From Anaerolineae bacterium (GTDB lineage Bacteria > Chloroflexota > Anaerolineae > Anaerolineales > Anaerolineaceae): a stretch of DNA of 64,000 nucleotides. Below are positions 23,748 to 33,613 of the stretch, in pieces. A model generated the notes under the pieces. The model worked only from the letters and a program-made list of their open reading frames with translations. It searched no databases and had not been told where the DNA came from. The stretch lies in assembly GCA_013178095.1 (NCBI GenBank), contig JABLXK010000016.1, positions 1-64,000 on the forward strand, in the 5' to 3' direction. Position numbers and translations under genes: made by a program. Numbering within the stretch: the first letter of the stretch is position 1; each line of letters opens with the position of its first letter.

Positions 23748-26387
23748 TTATTGAAGGAATTTCTGCAAAAGTTCCTGCTCTTCGGCGGGTGTGGTAACGA
23801 GGCCGTCAATCCAGGCGGCTTTAAGCTGGGCGAGGATCTCACCGATGCGGGGGCCGCTTTCAACGCCCATTTGGCGCAGTTTTTCCCCATCAACGAGGGT
23901 TTTCACCCAGCGCCACTGCGAAGCGAATTCGGAGAGCATGGTACGCACGCGAGAAGAGGGGCTGGCAAGGTATAGGCTGTAGATCACCAGCGGCGGACAA
24001 TTTTCAAGGGCAGCAGAGGCGCGGCTGGCCGGCTGGGATGCCAGGGCAGGCAGACCGGGCAGCAGACTGGCGGCCTGGCGGATCATCTGGGCGAGCTGGT
24101 TGCGCAGGCGCAGACGCCGGCTGACCGCGGCGGCGGTTTCTTCGGAAAGGCCGCAGAGCAGCAGGATATAGGCAGCCTGTACTTTCTGGTCAGCGGCGGA
24201 GGGGTGGCGCGTAAAGCCCCAACCCTGCGGGAAGGGTTTGGTGAGCAGCTCGTCGAACTGGGCGGACAGAGCCGCATGCCAGACCAGGGCGGGATGGATC
24301 TCCTGCAGGAGCCCGAGCTGGGCGAGGCGCGCGAACATGTTGGCAGCCTGCTTTTCTTTCAAGATCAGGTCCAACTCGTGGCGCAGGCGTTCACCGGAGA
24401 CTTCCGATAGCAAGTTTTTGGCCTCGTGCAGCAACTCGAGGGTGCGCGGCTCGATGGTAAAGGCGAAGCGCTGCTCGAAGCGCACGGCGCGCAGCATGCG
24501 GGTGGGGTCGTCGACGAAGGAGAGCGAATGCAGCACGCGGATCAGCTTGCGGTTGAGGTCATTCAACCCGCCCCAGTAATCGTGCAGTTCGCCGAAGTGG
24601 CTGCCATCCAGGCGCACAGCCATGGTGTTGATGGTGAAATCGCGGCGCTGCAGGTCGAGCTTGATGCTGCCGGTCTTGACGATGGGCAGGGCGGAAGGCT
24701 TTTCATAAAATTCGGTGCGCGAGCTGATCAAGTCGATGGCGGGGGGCAGGGCGGCTGGCTCGACGGTGGGTGCGTCGGAACGGATGCGCTCGAGCAGGGC
24801 AGGATTGGCAAGATCGAGCTGCCACTTGGCGGTGCCGAATTTCTTATGGCTGACAATACGCCCGCCATATTGAGTGGACAAGCTTTCCGCCAGGGCAAGC
24901 GCGTCGCCTTCGACCACGAAATCCAGGTCGAGGCTGGGGGTTTTGAGCAGCAGGTCGCGGGCAAAGCCGCCTACCACGAAGATAGGCAATCCCAGCTCTT
25001 TGGCGGAGACGCTGATGAGGCGCAGCAGGCTGAGGCGGGCAGGCGGCAGGACAGCGGCGATGCGCTCGGCCAGGTTCTGGTGGTCGAGGCCGTTTTGGCT
25101 GCGCCCGGCCAGCACTTTGAGCAGGTCGGTGCGCGTGGCGATGCCGACCACTTCGCCGGATTGATGGTCGATGACCGGTACCTGGCCCCAGCCCGAATCA
25201 GCCATGACCTGCTGCAACTTTTCCAGCGAATCACCGGGGGCGACGCTGACGCTGCCAACCTCCATCAGGCTGGCGGTGGTGCGCTCAAGGTTATGAGAGA
25301 TGGCGCGGTCGACCGCGCGGCGGGTGAGCAGGCCTTTTACTTCATTATTCTCCACCACCGGGTAACCCTCGTAACCGAAGCGCTGCATGAGCTGGTAGGC
25401 CTGGCGCGCGGTGGTGGCGGGGCTGATGGTGAGCGGTTTTTTGGACATGATCTGGCTGACGGTCACGGCTGGGCGCACGAAGGCGGGCAAGTCCTGTTTA
25501 AAACTGGTAATCAACTCGTCCATCTGGACAGGATTCTTTTTATCCACCTTGATAAGGGCAGAGGACGCACGCGCATGGCCGCCGCCATTGTATTTGCGGG
25601 CAATGGCCGCCACATTGATCTGGTCGGTGACTGAGCGGGCCACCAGGCGGATGCCCTCGCGGGTGCGCACGAAGATGAAAAGCGCGTCGGGATCGAGCAA
25701 ATCGCAGATCTTGTGGGCGATGGAAGAAACCTCATCCTCCAGATCAGCGGCATCCGCGCTGGAGAGCATGACCTTGCAGTTCTGCATGGTGAGGGATTCG
25801 GCGCGAGCAAGCAGGTCATCGAAGACCATGTGTTGGGCGGGCGAGAGGGGCTGGTTGAGAAAATCAGCGGCGATCTTCAGGCTGGCGCCGTTTTCCAGCA
25901 GGTAGGCCACGGCAGCGGCATCGCGGGGGGTGGTGTGAGCGTAGGTGAGCGAACCGCTGTCTTCATAGATGCCGAGCAGAAGCAGAGTGGCGTGGATCAG
26001 GCTGAGATGACCATTAACTTCCTGCAAGCTTTCGACGAAACGGGTAGTGCAGGCGATGGTGTCGACAGCCTCGAATTGCCAACTTTCCGGCAAATCGGCC
26101 CGTTTCTGGTGATGATCAATCACGCACACCTGCGCGTCCTTGCGCATGCCCTTGAGCGTGACGAGCGATTGGGTATCCACCAGCGTGACGGCCGTGATGG
26201 GTTCGTTGGGCAGGTCTTCGCTTTTAATGAAAGGCAGATCCGCACCGTACAGGTGGATGAAGGATTGCACGTTGCGGTTCATGACAGACGGCAGCACGAC
26301 AAAAGCTTCTTTCTGGAGCAATGATGCGCCTAGCAAGGAAGCGATGGCGTCGAAATCGGCTTGTTCGTGCGTCAGAATTACCTGCAT
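23748..26387 (-). CDS. DHH/CBS/tRNA nucleotidyltransferase fusion protein
   Basis: An 879-residue three-part protein. Residues 1-305: DHH-DHHA1 phosphoesterase (HEQADFDAIAS, VDTQS, VIDHHQK near 95, GGGHARASSALI near 270), as in nanoRNases. Residues 310-430: two CBS domains (IMSKKPLTISPATTARQAYQLM and its partner), likely a nucleotide-sensing unit. Residues 450-879: class II CCA-adding/poly(A) polymerase head (VVGGFARDLLLKTPSLDLDFVVEGDA) with RRDFTINTMAV and the RNA-binding helical tail. The combination suggests tRNA 3'-end maturation coupled to small-RNA degradation. It occurs in several phyla and is not rare. All signature residues are present. Confidence 0.93.
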   Translation of the reverse strand: MQVILTHEQADFDAIASLLGASLLQKEAFVVLPSVMNRNVQSFIHLYGADLPFIKSEDLPNEPITAVTLVDTQSLVTLKGMRKDAQVCVIDHHQKRADLPESWQFEAVDTIACTTRFVESLQEVNGHLSLIHATLLLLGIYEDSGSLTYAHTTPRDAAAVAYLLENGASLKIAADFLNQPLSPAQHMVFDDLLARAESLTMQNCKVMLSSADAADLEDEVSSIAHKICDLLDPDALFIFVRTREGIRLVARSVTDQINVAAIARKYNGGGHARASSALIKVDKKNPVQMDELITSFKQDLPAFVRPAVTVSQIMSKKPLTISPATTARQAYQLMQRFGYEGYPVVENNEVKGLLTRRAVDRAISHNLERTTASLMEVGSVSVAPGDSLEKLQQVMADSGWGQVPVIDHQSGEVVGIATRTDLLKVLAGRSQNGLDHQNLAERIAAVLPPARLSLLRLISVSAKELGLPIFVVGGFARDLLLKTPSLDLDFVVEGDALALAESLSTQYGGRIVSHKKFGTAKWQLDLANPALLERIRSDAPTVEPAALPPAIDLISSRTEFYEKPSALPIVKTGSIKLDLQRRDFTINTMAVRLDGSHFGELHDYWGGLNDLNRKLIRVLHSLSFVDDPTRMLRAVRFEQRFAFTIEPRTLELLHEAKNLLSEVSGERLRHELDLILKEKQAANMFARLAQLGLLQEIHPALVWHAALSAQFDELLTKPFPQGWGFTRHPSAADQKVQAAYILLLCGLSEETAAAVSRRLRLRNQLAQMIRQAASLLPGLPALASQPASRASAALENCPPLVIYSLYLASPSSRVRTMLSEFASQWRWVKTLVDGEKLRQMGVESGPRIGEILAQLKAAWIDGLVTTPAEEQELLQKFLQ

Positions 26388-26458
26388 GATTTTATTCTAC
26401 CCGAATATACCAATTGGCTATTAGGCTCATGCTATTATTAAAATAAAGAGTAGTTGCC

Positions 26459-27217
26459 ATGAATCAGTCATTAACGGAACCTGAAAAAATACGCTACGCA
26501 AGACATCTGAACATCCCCGAGATCGGCGAGGCGGGGCAGTTGAAGTTGAAGGACGCTTCGGTGATCGTGGTGGGCACGGGCGGGTTGGGCTCGGCTTCGG
26601 CGGCATACCTGGCAGCAGCCGGCGTCGGACGGCTGGCGATCGTGGATTCGGACGTGGTCGAGTTGAGCAACCTGCAGCGGCAGATCGTGCACGGCACCTC
26701 CACGCTGGGCCGGCCCAAGGTGGATTCGGCCCGGCAGCGGCTGGCAGACATTAACCCGGAGATCCGCATCGAAACGTGGCAGGTGCGGGTGGAGGAAGGC
26801 AATGTGCGCGAGATCCTGGGGGATTACCCGATCGTGGTGGACGCCAGCGATAATTTCGAGACGCGCTACCTGCTCAACCGGGCGTGCGCGGAGACGGAGA
26901 AAATTTTTATTTACGGAGCGGTGTATCAATTTTACGGGCAAATGAGCGTGTTCGACGCGCGCAAGGGGCCGTGTTTTCAGTGCGTGTTCCGCAAGATGCC
27001 CGGCGAAGATACCATGCGTGCCAACCGGGGTGTGGGGGTGGTGGGGGCGCTGCCGGGGGTGATCGGCTCAATGCAGGCGCTGGAAGTGCTGAAGCTGATC
27101 CTGGGGATCGGCGAGCCGGCAATCGGCAGGTTGCTGCTCTATGACGGGCTGGCAGTCAGCGTGCAGGACGTCCGCGCAGAGAAGGACCCGGCCTGCCCGG
27201 TTTGCGGTAGACTTTGA
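26459..27217 (+). CDS. ThiF/MoeB/HesA family adenylyltransferase
   Basis: A 252-residue E1-like enzyme that adenylates the C-terminal Gly-Gly of a sulfur-carrier protein (MoaD or ThiS type). It has the ATP-binding GTGGLGSASAAYLAAAGVGRLAIVDSDVVE (residues 38-67), the Arg finger region NLQRQIVHG, Asp-containing DASDNFETRYLLN near 127 and the GVGVVGALPGVIGSMQALEVLKL segment. Two CxxC pairs (CFQC near 175, CPVC near 247) form the zinc site. No sulfur carrier or molybdopterin gene is adjacent, so the exact pathway is not determined. It diverges from the CCA-transferase fusion gene. Confidence 0.92.
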   Translation: MNQSLTEPEKIRYARHLNIPEIGEAGQLKLKDASVIVVGTGGLGSASAAYLAAAGVGRLAIVDSDVVELSNLQRQIVHGTSTLGRPKVDSARQRLADINPEIRIETWQVRVEEGNVREILGDYPIVVDASDNFETRYLLNRACAETEKIFIYGAVYQFYGQMSVFDARKGPCFQCVFRKMPGEDTMRANRGVGVVGALPGVIGSMQALEVLKLILGIGEPAIGRLLLYDGLAVSVQDVRAEKDPACPVCGRL

Positions 27218-27236
27218 GCTTTCAAGGATAAAGAAA

Positions 27237-28088
27237 ATGGAACAACAACAAAAACGGCTGCTGGCCGTGATGGCCCATCCGGACGATGAGACTTTCGGTA
27301 TGGGTGGGACGCTGGCGCATTACGCGCGCGCGGGAGTGGAGGTGTACCTGATCTGCGCCACGCGCGGCGAGGTGGGCGAGGTGGACGCGGATAGGCTGGA
27401 AGGTTATAAATCGGTCGGCGAACTGCGCGAGCATGAGTTGAGCTGCGCGGCGCGTGTGCTGGGCATCCAGAAAACCTACTTTTTGGGATATCGCGATTCC
27501 GGCATGCCGGGCAGCCCGGAAAACAAGCATCCACAGGCTTTGTGCGGGGCGCCGGTGGAAGAGGCGGCCAGAAAGATCGCGCACCTGATGCGCGAGATCC
27601 GCCCGCAGGTGGTGCTGACCTTCGATCCGATCGGCGGATACATGCACCCGGATCACATCGCGGTGCACAAGGCCACCGTGCTGGCTTTCCGCATGGCAGG
27701 GGACGCGAAATATAGGGATGGACTGCCGGCATACGCACCAGCCAAGCTCTATTATCACGTGATGCCGCATGGTTTCATGAAGCTGGCAGTCAAGCTCATG
27801 CCGCTGTTCGGCAAGGACCCGCACAAGTTCGGCAAGAATGGGGACATCGACCTGGCGGCCATCCTGGAGACGAGTTTTCCGGTGCACGCGCGCATCAATT
27901 ACCGCAAAGTGGCGGAAATCCGCGACCAGGCTTCGGCGTGCCATGCCAGCCAGGGCGGGGACCGCACCAGCGGTTACCTGGTGACGTGGCTGCTGCGGCA
28001 GATCAGTTCATACGAGAGTTTCATGCGGGCAGTGCCTGAGCCAGTTAGGGGGAATGTGGAGAAGGATTTGTTCGAGGGGATTGGGTAG
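27237..28088 (+). CDS. PIG-L/LmbE family deacetylase
   Basis: A 283-residue zinc-dependent N-acetyl sugar deacetylase. The metal motif AHPDDE is at residues 13-18, GSPENKHPQ near 95, and the second motif GGYMHPDH near 135 completes the zinc site. The ATG at 27237 has AAGGATAAAGAAA upstream; the frame runs further upstream into the thiF gene, where it is shadow sequence. Family members deacetylate GlcNAc-type groups in mycothiol, bacillithiol, glycolipid or antibiotic synthesis; the substrate is not resolved here. It follows the ThiF gene by 19 bp and is likely co-transcribed. Confidence 0.9.
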   Translation: MEQQQKRLLAVMAHPDDETFGMGGTLAHYARAGVEVYLICATRGEVGEVDADRLEGYKSVGELREHELSCAARVLGIQKTYFLGYRDSGMPGSPENKHPQALCGAPVEEAARKIAHLMREIRPQVVLTFDPIGGYMHPDHIAVHKATVLAFRMAGDAKYRDGLPAYAPAKLYYHVMPHGFMKLAVKLMPLFGKDPHKFGKNGDIDLAAILETSFPVHARINYRKVAEIRDQASACHASQGGDRTSGYLVTWLLRQISSYESFMRAVPEPVRGNVEKDLFEGIG

Positions 28089-28181
28089 TTGCTTTTTACA
28101 CGGACAAATTCAGTCAGGAATTTATTTTTTCCCGGCTCGTATTTTTGAAAAGTTAAAAGTGAGAGAGTAAAAAGGATTGAT

Positions 28182-28266
28182 GGCGGGATTCTAATCCCGC
28201 CATACGTCTATTAATCCGGCCGAGATCCTCACGGTCGTGCCCTGCGGGCACTCCCTCAGGATGATA
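28182..28266. repeat. Two dispersed palindromes
   Basis: A perfect GGCGGGATT/AATCCCGCC palindrome (28182-28201) is followed by a GAGATCCTCACGG...CCCTCAGGATGA unit (about 28221-28266) with GCCCTGCGGGC at its centre. The second unit recurs at 60273-60318 with GCGCCCTGCGGGCGC instead, so the stem changed on both sides. Confidence 0.7.
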
Positions 28267-28293
28267 TTTTATATGCAGGCAAGCGAAGACATG

Positions 28294-28358
28294 AAAAAAG
28301 AGCGATCCCTGAGCACCTGCCCTCAGCGTAGCGTAGGGTGTCGAAGGATCGCTCTTTT
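28294..28358 (-). terminator. clpB terminator with a dispersed repeat in its loop
   Basis: AAAAGAGCGATCC (28296-28308) and GGATCGCTCTTTT (28346-28358) form a 13-bp intrinsic terminator stem with T-runs. The 37-nt loop is a copy of the CTGAGCACCTGCCCTCAGCG...GGGTGTCGAA repeat seen at 17655-17708 and 17886-17970. The repeat appears to have inserted into an existing terminator loop, or it supplies the loop. Transcription of clpB ends here, 6 bp past its stop. Confidence 0.85.
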
Positions 28359-28363
28359 ATAGA

Positions 28364-30925
28364 CTACTTGAATTCCAAGCCGTCCTTGCCGCGGGTGACG
28401 TGGATGGTGCTGCCGGGCAGGATCTCGCCGGAAAGGATCTTCATGGCGAGCGGGTCCTGCAACTCGCGCTGGATGGCACGCTTGAGCGGGCGGGCGCCGA
28501 AATCGGGGTCGTAACCACTGTCCGCCAGATAGCGGCGGGCGTCGGATTCGATTTCCAGTTTATAGCCTTTCTCCGCGATCAGATGATTGACACGCTCCAA
28601 CTGGATGTCGACGATCTTTTCCAACTGATCCTTGGCGAGCTTGTGGAAGACCACGATCTCGTCGATACGGTTAATGAACTCGGGACGGAAGTGCTGGCGC
28701 AGCACGGCTGTGATCTGGTCACGGCCGGCTTCCGCTTTTCCATCCTGCCAGAGCTCGCTGCCCAGGTTACTGGTCATAATGATGACGGTGTTACGGAAAT
28801 CGACCGTGCGGCCCTGGCCGTCGGTCAGGCGGCCGTCATCCAGGATCTGCAGCAACACGTTGAAGACCTCATAATGTGCTTTCTCGATCTCGTCGAAGAG
28901 CACCACGCTGTAGGGGCGGCGGCGCACCGCTTCGGTGAGCTGGCCGCCTTCTTCAAAGCCTACGTAGCCGGGAGGCGCGCCGATCAGACGTGAAACGGTG
29001 TGTTTCTCCTGATACTCGCTCATGTCGATGCGTACCATGGCGCGCTCATCGTCGAAGAGGAACTCTGCCAGCGAACGAGCCAGCTCGGTTTTGCCGACGC
29101 CGGTAGGCCCGAGGAAGATAAAGGAACCGATGGGGCGGTTGGGGTCCTGTAGACCGGCCCGGGCGCGGCGCACCGCATTGGCTACCACGCGCACGGCTTC
29201 ATCCTGCCCGACCACGCGCTGATGCAGGTAATCTTCCAGATGCACCAACTTTTGCATTTCGCCTTCCATCAGGCGCGAGACCGGAATGCCAGTCCAGCGC
29301 GAGACCACTTCGGCGATCTCTTCAGCATCGACTTCTTCTTTTAACAGAGCACCGTCTTTCTGTAATGCCTGTAATTTTTCCTCGGCCTGAGTCTTCTGTT
29401 TTTCCAGTTCAGGCAGCTCGCCATAGCGCAGGCGCGCAGCGCGTTCCAGGTCGGATTTACGTTCGGCTTCCTCAATAGAAACCTGGGTGCTTTCGATTTT
29501 CGCCTTGATATCGCGCAGGCTGCCGATGGCTGCCTTTTCAGTCTGCCAGCGAGTTTGCAGGGCTTTCTGATTCTCCTGTAAATCGGCCATGTGCTTTTCG
29601 ATATCCGTCAGGCGTTTTTTAGCGGCTTTGTCGCTTTCTTTTTGCAGCGCCTGTTTTTCGATCTCCAATTGCATGATCTGGCGGTCGACCTCGTCCAACG
29701 CGGAAGGCTTGGAGTCGATCTCGGTGCGCAGGCGCGCGGCGGCTTCATCGATCAGGTCGATGGCCTTGTCCGGCAGGTGACGATCGGTGATGTAACGATC
29801 TGAAAGGGTGGCTGCCGCGATGACGGCCGCATCGGTGATGCGCACCCCATGATGCACTTCATATTTCTGTTTTAAGCCGCGCAGGATGCTGATGGTATCT
29901 TCTGCGCTGGGTTCGGTCACCAGCAAGGGCTGGAAACGGCGTTCCAGGGCGGCATCTTTTTCGATGTGCTTACGGTATTCATTGATTGTGGTGGCGCCGA
30001 TCATGTGCAGTTCGCCGCGCGCCAGCATGGGTTTAAGCATGTTGCCCGCGTCCATGGCACCTTCGGCGGCGCCAGCTCCGACCACAGTATGCATTTCATC
30101 AATGAATAAGAGAATCTCACCGGAGGAGCTTTGCACCTCTTTCAGAACGGCCTTCAACCTTTCCTCGAATTCACCGCGGAATTTAGCGCCGGCAACCAGC
30201 GCGCTGAGATCGAGCTGGATAATGCGTTTGTTCTTCAAGCCTTCGGGCACGTCGCCATGCACGATACGTTGGGCCAGGCCTTCCACGACGGCGGTTTTGC
30301 CCACGCCGGGTTCGCCGATCAAGGCGGGATTATTTTTGGTGCGGCGCGAGAGGATCTGGATCAGGCGGCGGATCTCTTCATCGCGGCCAATGACCGGATC
30401 GAGCTTACCCTGACGGGCCATAGCTGTGAGGTCGCGGCCGTATTTCTCCAAAGCCTGATAGGTGGATTCGGGATTGGCGGAGGTGACGCGTTGATTGCCG
30501 CGTATCTCGACCAAAGCTTTAAGGACCGAATCCTTGGTCAGGCCATATTGGCCGAGGCGGTCGGATTCGGGGCTTTCCAGCAGCCCAAGCAGGATATGCT
30601 CGGTAGAGGTGTACTCATCCTGCATGCCCTTGGCGAAACGCTCGGCGGCTTCCAATACGCGCGCGGCTGGCTGAGACAGGCCGACTTCGCCGGTCCAGCC
30701 GGAGACTTTGGGGCGCGCGTCCAGGTTCCGCTGAACATCCTGCAGGAGGGCCTGGGTGTTGCCGGCAACCTTGGTGATGACAGCCGGAACGACGCCTTCA
30801 CTCTGTTTCAGCAAGGCTAACAAGAGATGAGCCGGTTCGATGGTTTGATGCCCGGCATCGCGGGCGATCTGCTGCGATTCGAAAACAGCTTCCTGGGCTT
30901 TTTGAGTGAATTTATTTAAATCCAT
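28364..30925 (-). CDS. clpB: ATP-dependent chaperone ClpB
   Basis: An 853-residue Hsp104/ClpB disaggregase. N-terminal Clp repeats ([41 protein letters not shown]), first AAA+ module with GEPGVGKTA near 205 and IDEMHT near 277, the long coiled-coil M domain (about residues 405-525, rich in Glu/Lys/Gln) that distinguishes ClpB from ClpA/C, and second AAA+ module with [12 protein letters not shown] near 607 and DEIEKAH. It works with DnaK to rescue aggregated proteins. Length and order are standard. No CIRCE or HAIR operator is evident in the 285 bp upstream, so the type of heat regulation is undefined. Confidence 0.97.
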   Translation of the reverse strand: MDLNKFTQKAQEAVFESQQIARDAGHQTIEPAHLLLALLKQSEGVVPAVITKVAGNTQALLQDVQRNLDARPKVSGWTGEVGLSQPAARVLEAAERFAKGMQDEYTSTEHILLGLLESPESDRLGQYGLTKDSVLKALVEIRGNQRVTSANPESTYQALEKYGRDLTAMARQGKLDPVIGRDEEIRRLIQILSRRTKNNPALIGEPGVGKTAVVEGLAQRIVHGDVPEGLKNKRIIQLDLSALVAGAKFRGEFEERLKAVLKEVQSSSGEILLFIDEMHTVVGAGAAEGAMDAGNMLKPMLARGELHMIGATTINEYRKHIEKDAALERRFQPLLVTEPSAEDTISILRGLKQKYEVHHGVRITDAAVIAAATLSDRYITDRHLPDKAIDLIDEAAARLRTEIDSKPSALDEVDRQIMQLEIEKQALQKESDKAAKKRLTDIEKHMADLQENQKALQTRWQTEKAAIGSLRDIKAKIESTQVSIEEAERKSDLERAARLRYGELPELEKQKTQAEEKLQALQKDGALLKEEVDAEEIAEVVSRWTGIPVSRLMEGEMQKLVHLEDYLHQRVVGQDEAVRVVANAVRRARAGLQDPNRPIGSFIFLGPTGVGKTELARSLAEFLFDDERAMVRIDMSEYQEKHTVSRLIGAPPGYVGFEEGGQLTEAVRRRPYSVVLFDEIEKAHYEVFNVLLQILDDGRLTDGQGRTVDFRNTVIIMTSNLGSELWQDGKAEAGRDQITAVLRQHFRPEFINRIDEIVVFHKLAKDQLEKIVDIQLERVNHLIAEKGYKLEIESDARRYLADSGYDPDFGARPLKRAIQRELQDPLAMKILSGEILPGSTIHVTRGKDGLEFK

Positions 30926-31073
30926 TTTTGCCTCTTATAAATCCTAAATATCTTCATGAGGATAATCCAGGAAGGTCAATAGAATGTATGAGAAGCGTAT
31001 GAGGGATATTAATTAATTGGAGGATGTAAGAAATAGAAAGCAGGAAAACAAGAAGAGACATGAGATTTTATCG

Positions 31074-31192
31074 GATTGGAAGGTTAGCAATGCAACCTAA
31101 TACTGGGGATTTTTCGGATTAGAAAACTACCAATCCGACCTATGGGTTGAGCAATGGTCAGATTGGAAGATCACCCATCCGACCTATGGTAC
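31074..31192. repeat. Degenerate triple palindromic repeat upstream of clpB
   Basis: Three related 40-45 bp units carry GGATTGG (or GGATTAG, AGATTGG), AAGNTNANC and CCATCCGACCTATGG. The best formed unit pairs GGATTAG (about 31117) with CCAATCC. They lie in the 285-bp gap between the clpB start and the HD gene end. No other feature is visible in the gap apart from a TTGACC hexamer on the minus strand near 30983-30988. Confidence 0.55.
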
Positions 31193-31210
31193 CAAGGTAG
31201 AGAGACAGTA

Positions 31211-31861
31211 TCAACTCCAGCCGACGAATTTCTCGCCTTTGATGACTTTAAAAACAACATCGCGCTCAAAGGTAAGCGCCAGCAGATCGCTTTTCTTGAT
31301 AGCAGATTTGATCTCTTCTTTATATTGTTCTTTCTTCACCCAACAACGGATTACGATCTTGTTGTTGGTAAATGTCGTGCGGGTGTTTCGGATGCGCAGA
31401 TTATGGGAATATTCCAATCCATCAGCCACACGCAGAATTCCCGCCAGGCGTGACACCATTTCCTGGTCGGCTTTTTCCAATGCTTTGTAGTGATCGTGTT
31501 CCAGCGAAGGCAGCGCACGGCGGTGATAACGGGCGATGGAACCAATGATCAGGCGATCTTTTTGGGTAAAGCGCAGCAAGGGGGTGTTCAGAATGATTTT
31601 GAGAGCAGTTTTATGGTGCCCTTGCGAGCCTTCGGTATTCACACCTATGTCATGCAGCAATGAAGCACATAAAAGATAGTAACGTTCCGCGGCACCCATA
31701 CCATGCAATTCACTTAAATCGTCGAAAATTTCAAGCGCGAATTTGGTCACCTGCTTGGTGTGTTTGGAATCGTAATTACATTGTTTGGCAACTTTCATCA
31801 CCGCTTTAAGTTCTTTTTTTTGTACTTCATCAAATCCACGAAAAAGGGTTTTATTCTTCAT
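31211..31861 (-). CDS. HD domain phosphohydrolase (Ppx/GppA C-terminal-like)
   Basis: A 216-residue stand-alone HD protein. The HD pair is in LCASLLHDIGV (residues 65-75), with HHKTALKIIL and RYHRRALPS as further metal or phosphate residues. RLAGILRVADGLEYSHN near 140 is typical of the HD domain fused to exopolyphosphatase/pppGpp hydrolases. Here it is separate from the Ppx N-terminal domain. It is the last gene of the minus-strand run phoU, two kinase-like genes, CHAD, HD, which supports a role in polyphosphate or phosphate-stress metabolism. That is inference from neighbours. Confidence 0.82.
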   Translation of the reverse strand: MKNKTLFRGFDEVQKKELKAVMKVAKQCNYDSKHTKQVTKFALEIFDDLSELHGMGAAERYYLLCASLLHDIGVNTEGSQGHHKTALKIILNTPLLRFTQKDRLIIGSIARYHRRALPSLEHDHYKALEKADQEMVSRLAGILRVADGLEYSHNLRIRNTRTTFTNNKIVIRCWVKKEQYKEEIKSAIKKSDLLALTFERDVVFKVIKGEKFVGWS

Positions 31862-31886
31862 CGCATCACAGCTCTTTTAGTAAAGT

Positions 31887-32906
31887 CTATTTTGAGGCAG
31901 TCTGATCTTCCGGGGCAGCAGGCGCCGGCGGGATAGTCTTTTGACTTTCCAGATTGGCCATAAAGATCACTTTGCGTAACGTCAGCCAAGATTCTTTCAT
32001 TTTCCAAGCTTTCCACTCATTGAGAAAACAATCATACAATCGGTTTCGTTCCTGGCGGCGATTTTCAAGCAGATAATCCAGGCCAGGTTTCAGACGATTG
32101 AAGGGGGAGAGCGAACCGTAGAAATTCAAAACGCGTTTCTGTTCTTTTTCCATGAACCTGGGCAGGAACATGGTCCAAACATCGGCATCGTGAATTTCTC
32201 CCAAAAGCTGCTGGGATTGACGCGCGAGGTCTAACGCAAAATCCGTTTTCCCGTTATAAAGCTCTGAAAAAATTTCCAAGGTATAGCGCAGGTGTTTGGC
32301 CGCAATGCGCATGCGATGCAATTCTTCGATGCGCGAGGAATCGAAAATAAAAACCTCAAAGAAAAGAAATTCATCCAGGCGTTTTTGCACCTGCTCATAA
32401 CCCAATTGGAACAGCGCATTCCTGGGAATTGAATCGGCAGCAACAGATTGCGCGATGGATTCCAACCAGGCGTTCATTTCCACCAGGCTGGCACTTTCAA
32501 GGACAGCGCGTGTGGTACGCTGCATAGCCACCTCGCGAACCTGGCGTTTTTGCTTCAGACGCAAGCGTACGCGGCGGATGCCTGCGCGAAGGGCTGCATC
32601 CTGCGCGCCGGAAGCCATTTGCGTGATCCAATCCAGTTGCACATCGAGATCGCGCACCCGACTGAATGCATTGGTAATGCTTTTGATATCCCGCTGCCAG
32701 ACCTTGATTTTTTTAGGGGGCAGCGCATCGGCGAATACGTTCAGGCAAGTTCGAATGCGGCGGGAGGATACGCGCAAATCGTGGATATCTTCGATGTTCT
32801 TGCGGCGTTGAATACTCTGCGCTTTTTTTCTCAGAATCTCGAGGTGCGGACGCAACACTTGCGAGCAGTAAGCCTGAACAGCCGGATCATTCAAATTAGC
32901 GGACAT
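31887..32906 (-). CDS. CHAD domain protein, predicted polyphosphate-binding
   Basis: A 339-residue alpha-helical CHAD protein from ATG 32906 (MSANLNDPAVQAYC). It has conserved His/Arg-rich helices typical of the family: IHDLRVSSRRIRTCLNVFADALPPKKIKVWQRDIK near residues 40-75 and LHRMRIAAKHLRYTLEIFSELY near 215. CHAD domains bind polyphosphate and locate to polyphosphate granules. It overlaps the end of the upstream kinase-like gene by 11 bp and is followed 25 bp later by the HD gene, forming a compact unit downstream of the Pho genes. There is no fused CYTH domain. Confidence 0.9.
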   Translation of the reverse strand: MSANLNDPAVQAYCSQVLRPHLEILRKKAQSIQRRKNIEDIHDLRVSSRRIRTCLNVFADALPPKKIKVWQRDIKSITNAFSRVRDLDVQLDWITQMASGAQDAALRAGIRRVRLRLKQKRQVREVAMQRTTRAVLESASLVEMNAWLESIAQSVAADSIPRNALFQLGYEQVQKRLDEFLFFEVFIFDSSRIEELHRMRIAAKHLRYTLEIFSELYNGKTDFALDLARQSQQLLGEIHDADVWTMFLPRFMEKEQKRVLNFYGSLSPFNRLKPGLDYLLENRRQERNRLYDCFLNEWKAWKMKESWLTLRKVIFMANLESQKTIPPAPAAPEDQTASK

Positions 32907-33606
32907 TTGAAAGCACTTGCTGGTTTTCCAGAATGGGCTGCAAACATTCTTTAATATCATCATTGACGTCTTTCATGGAACGATTGGCGTCGATGACCTG
33001 GAAGTGGTATTCAAGCGCCATCTGGTCGAATTGCGCGATCATACATTCCTGGTAAGCACAGAAGCTGTCATAGAGATTGTCTTTTTTCATGATATCCATG
33101 CCGGCTTCCCAATAGTTGAAGCCGCGGCCGTGCACAATTCGAGTCACCAGCGTATTCACATCCGCTTTTAGATAAAACACAATATCCGGCACAAGCGCAA
33201 ATCCATAGATCGCCCTGGCCCAGTACGGATCGATCCCGCGCACGACATCGCGCGCCACAATGGAATAAAAATAGCGGTCGGAAAGCACAAAAAAACCGGC
33301 CTTCAAGGCGGGAATGATCTGATTTTCCAGGCGATCGGCGAAGTCGGTGGCATAAAACAGGCTGATGGTAAGCGGCGTCAGGTTGGTGCCTTTCTTGGCC
33401 TCGTCCAACCCCATTTGAGTCAAGGGCGAACGACGCAGGCCGGTATCGGAAACGGCATATCCGGTTTTCTCCAGCCAGGTTCGCAACATCTCTATCTGCG
33501 TCGAACGGCCGACGCCATCGGTGCCTTCCAGGACGATCAATTTACCCGGCAGATCTTCAATCAATTTATATGGGAGTCCGGCTCCGTAATATTGAAGCTT
33601 AGTCAT
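32896..33606 (-). CDS. Thymidylate kinase-like protein with altered P-loop
   Basis: A 236-residue P-loop kinase of the TMP-kinase superfamily. Its P-loop reads EGTDGVGRSTQ: the invariant Walker A lysine is replaced by arginine, which in most P-loop kinases severely reduces catalysis. Other features remain: LSDRYFYSIVARDVVRG near 108 (DRY/DRH region) and FYLKADVNTLVTRI near 143 (lid region). Its neighbour (33614-34336) keeps the lysine, and the two are clearly tandem paralogues with 7 bp between them. The pair may form a heterodimer, or this copy may be regulatory. Neither is near DNA-replication genes, so ordinary Tmk is only one possibility. Confidence 0.82.
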   Translation of the reverse strand: MTKLQYYGAGLPYKLIEDLPGKLIVLEGTDGVGRSTQIEMLRTWLEKTGYAVSDTGLRRSPLTQMGLDEAKKGTNLTPLTISLFYATDFADRLENQIIPALKAGFFVLSDRYFYSIVARDVVRGIDPYWARAIYGFALVPDIVFYLKADVNTLVTRIVHGRGFNYWEAGMDIMKKDNLYDSFCAYQECMIAQFDQMALEYHFQVIDANRSMKDVNDDIKECLQPILENQQVLSNVR

Positions 33607-33613
33607 GGCGCCC

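Noticed and set aside
24426-25634. 402-codon plus-strand frame
   Set aside because: It is antisense to the DHH/CBS/CCA-transferase gene and has no family features.
30926-31210. CIRCE or HAIR heat-shock operator upstream of clpB
   Set aside because: I looked for the inverted repeats of HrcA and HspR sites and found none.
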